Origin: Armatimonadetes bacterium RBG_19FT_COMBO_69_19
GTDB taxonomy: Bacteria; Sysuimicrobiota; Sysuimicrobiia; Sysuimicrobiales; Kaftiobacteriaceae
Direction of reading: 5' to 3'
DNA: 6,687 nt
NCBI GenBank assembly: GCA_001768125.1
Contig: MENB01000065.1
Coordinates: 357-7,043 of the forward strand
The notes below the pieces were generated by a model. That model worked only from the letters and a program-made list of their open reading frames with translations. It was not told where the DNA came from and ran no database searches. Position 1 is the stretch's first letter, and every line of letters begins with the position of its first letter. Below, piece by piece: positions 5,634 to 6,687 of this stretch. The translations under genes and the position numbers were made by a program.

Positions 5634-6687
5634 GTGCGGCACATCACCGTGGAAGTGCTGGGCGGGAAGCCCGTCTACGAGCATGAGGTCGAGATCGTCG
5701 AGCGCAAGGGCGTGGGGCATCCCGACTCCATCTGTGACGCCATCATGGAGCGCGTCAGCATCGAGCTGAGCCGCGAATATCTCCGCCGCTTCGGGGTCAT
5801 CCTCCACCACAACATCGATAAGGGGTTCCTCGTCGCCGGAGACGTTGAGATCAAGCTGGGCGGCGGTCGCGTGACCGAGCCAATGCGCCTCATCTTCGGC
5901 GACCGCGCCACCTACGAGCTCAACGGCACGACGATCCCCATCGGTGAGATCGCCATCACCACGGCGAAGCGCTGGATCGCCGAGCACCTGCGGTTCGTCC
6001 ATCCCGAGGAGCACGTGCGCTACGACGTGCAGATCAAGCCCGGGTCTCCGGAGCTCGTGGACATCTTCAGCCGCGAGACCCCGGGGGCGAACGACACCTC
6101 GGGCGCGGTCGGCTACGCGCCGCTCACCGAGACGGAGCGGCTCGTGCTGCAGACCGAAAACCACATGAACTCCCCGCAGTTCAAGCAGTCGTTCCCCGAG
6201 GCGGGCGAGGACATCAAGGTGATGGGCTTCCGCCGCGGCCAGACCCTCGACATCACGGTGGCCTGCGCGTTCGTCGACCGCTTCATCGACGCGGAGGGGA
6301 CGTATTTCCGGCGCAAGGCCCAGATGCAGGAGGCGGTGGAGGAGTTCATCCGCGGCGAGGTCCGCGCCCTCGACCGCGTGAACCTGAACATGAACACGCT
6401 GGATGATCCGGCGCGCGGGCTGGGCGGGATGTACCTCTCGGTCACCGGGACGTCCGCGGAGAGCGGAGACAGCGGCCAGATCGGCCGCGGGAACAAGGTG
6501 AACGGGGTCATCGCGCTCAACCGGCCGATGGGCACCGAGGCCGCCGCGGGGAAGAACCCTGTGTCCCACGTCGGCAAGATCTACACGATCATGACCCACC
6601 AGGTGGCGGCGAAGATCTACGAGGAAGTGCGGGGCGTCCGCGAGGTGTACGTGTGGATGCTCAGCCAGATCGGCTCGCCGATCGACC
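5634..6687 (+). CDS. mat: Archaeal-type S-adenosylmethionine synthetase (methionine adenosyltransferase), 3'-truncated by window edge
   Basis: Makes S-adenosylmethionine from methionine and ATP. The frame is open from GTG 5634 to the window edge, 351 residues plus one base; the family is about 400 long, so roughly 50 residues are missing. It belongs to the divergent archaeal class (COG1812, AdoMet_Synthase), not to the usual bacterial MetK. Evidence: VERKGVGHPDSICDAI (22-37, with H29 and D31), ILHHNID (56-62), FGDRATYEL (88-96), GANDTSGAVGYAPLTETE (151-168), GEDIKVMGFRRG (191-202), SVTGTSAESGDSGQ (269-282) with GRGNKVNG (284-291), EAAAGKNPVSHVGKIY (302-317) and LSQIGSPID (343-351). All conserved blocks are present without frame breaks, so it appears functional. 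It lies 50 bases after the rhomboid gene on the same strand and has its own strong ribosome site. Whether it is the organism's only SAM synthetase cannot be told here. Confidence 0.94.
   Translation, partial: MRHITVEVLGGKPVYEHEVEIVERKGVGHPDSICDAIMERVSIELSREYLRRFGVILHHNIDKGFLVAGDVEIKLGGGRVTEPMRLIFGDRATYELNGTTIPIGEIAITTAKRWIAEHLRFVHPEEHVRYDVQIKPGSPELVDIFSRETPGANDTSGAVGYAPLTETERLVLQTENHMNSPQFKQSFPEAGEDIKVMGFRRGQTLDITVACAFVDRFIDAEGTYFRRKAQMQEAVEEFIRGEVRALDRVNLNMNTLDDPARGLGGMYLSVTGTSAESGDSGQIGRGNKVNGVIALNRPMGTEAAAGKNPVSHVGKIYTIMTHQVAAKIYEEVRGVREVYVWMLSQIGSPID

Noticed and set aside
5223..6599. Long minus-strand open frame opposite the rhomboid and SAM synthetase genes
   Set aside because: The + strand frames here carry strong family motifs; the minus translation has none and its composition follows codon bias.

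Overview
The window is a tightly packed, strongly GC-rich stretch of bacterial chromosome. It carries eight protein-coding genes, all on the + strand, and almost no spacer. Undecaprenyl pyrophosphate synthase, CDP-diglyceride synthetase, both MEP-pathway enzymes (Dxr and IspG) and a site-2 protease identify the host as a bacterium. The order uppS-cdsA-dxr-rseP-ispG is a classic bacterial envelope/isoprenoid cluster, found in Firmicutes, Actinobacteria, Chloroflexi and related deep-branching lineages. High GC and the archaeal-type SAM synthetase suggest a deep-branching or poorly cultured group, but the phylum cannot be fixed from this sequence alone.

Layout. Positions 1-119 hold the last 38 codons of uppS. 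cdsA (120-950) follows with no gap. dxr (947-2089) overlaps cdsA by four bases. rseP (2093-3115) starts three bases after dxr. ispG (3132-4241) starts 16 bases after rseP. A MgtC/SapB-family membrane protein with a C-terminal ACT domain (4238-4903) overlaps ispG by four bases, and a rhomboid serine protease (4900-5583) overlaps that gene by four bases. After a 50-base gap with a small inverted repeat and a strong Shine-Dalgarno site comes an archaeal-type S-adenosylmethionine synthetase (5634 to the window edge, C-terminus missing).

How the genes fit together. Dxr and IspG catalyse an early and a late step of the MEP route to isoprenoid precursors. UppS builds the C55 lipid carrier from those precursors, and CdsA makes CDP-diacylglycerol for phospholipid synthesis. 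RseP is the membrane metalloprotease that usually sits in this cluster. The downstream part is less standard: MgtC-ACT, rhomboid and archaeal-type SAM synthetase are not the usual followers of ispG. The four-base overlaps make co-translation of ispG, the MgtC-like gene and the rhomboid gene likely. No RNA gene, mobile element, CRISPR array or convincing terminator was seen, and no gene-free stretch exceeds 50 bases.
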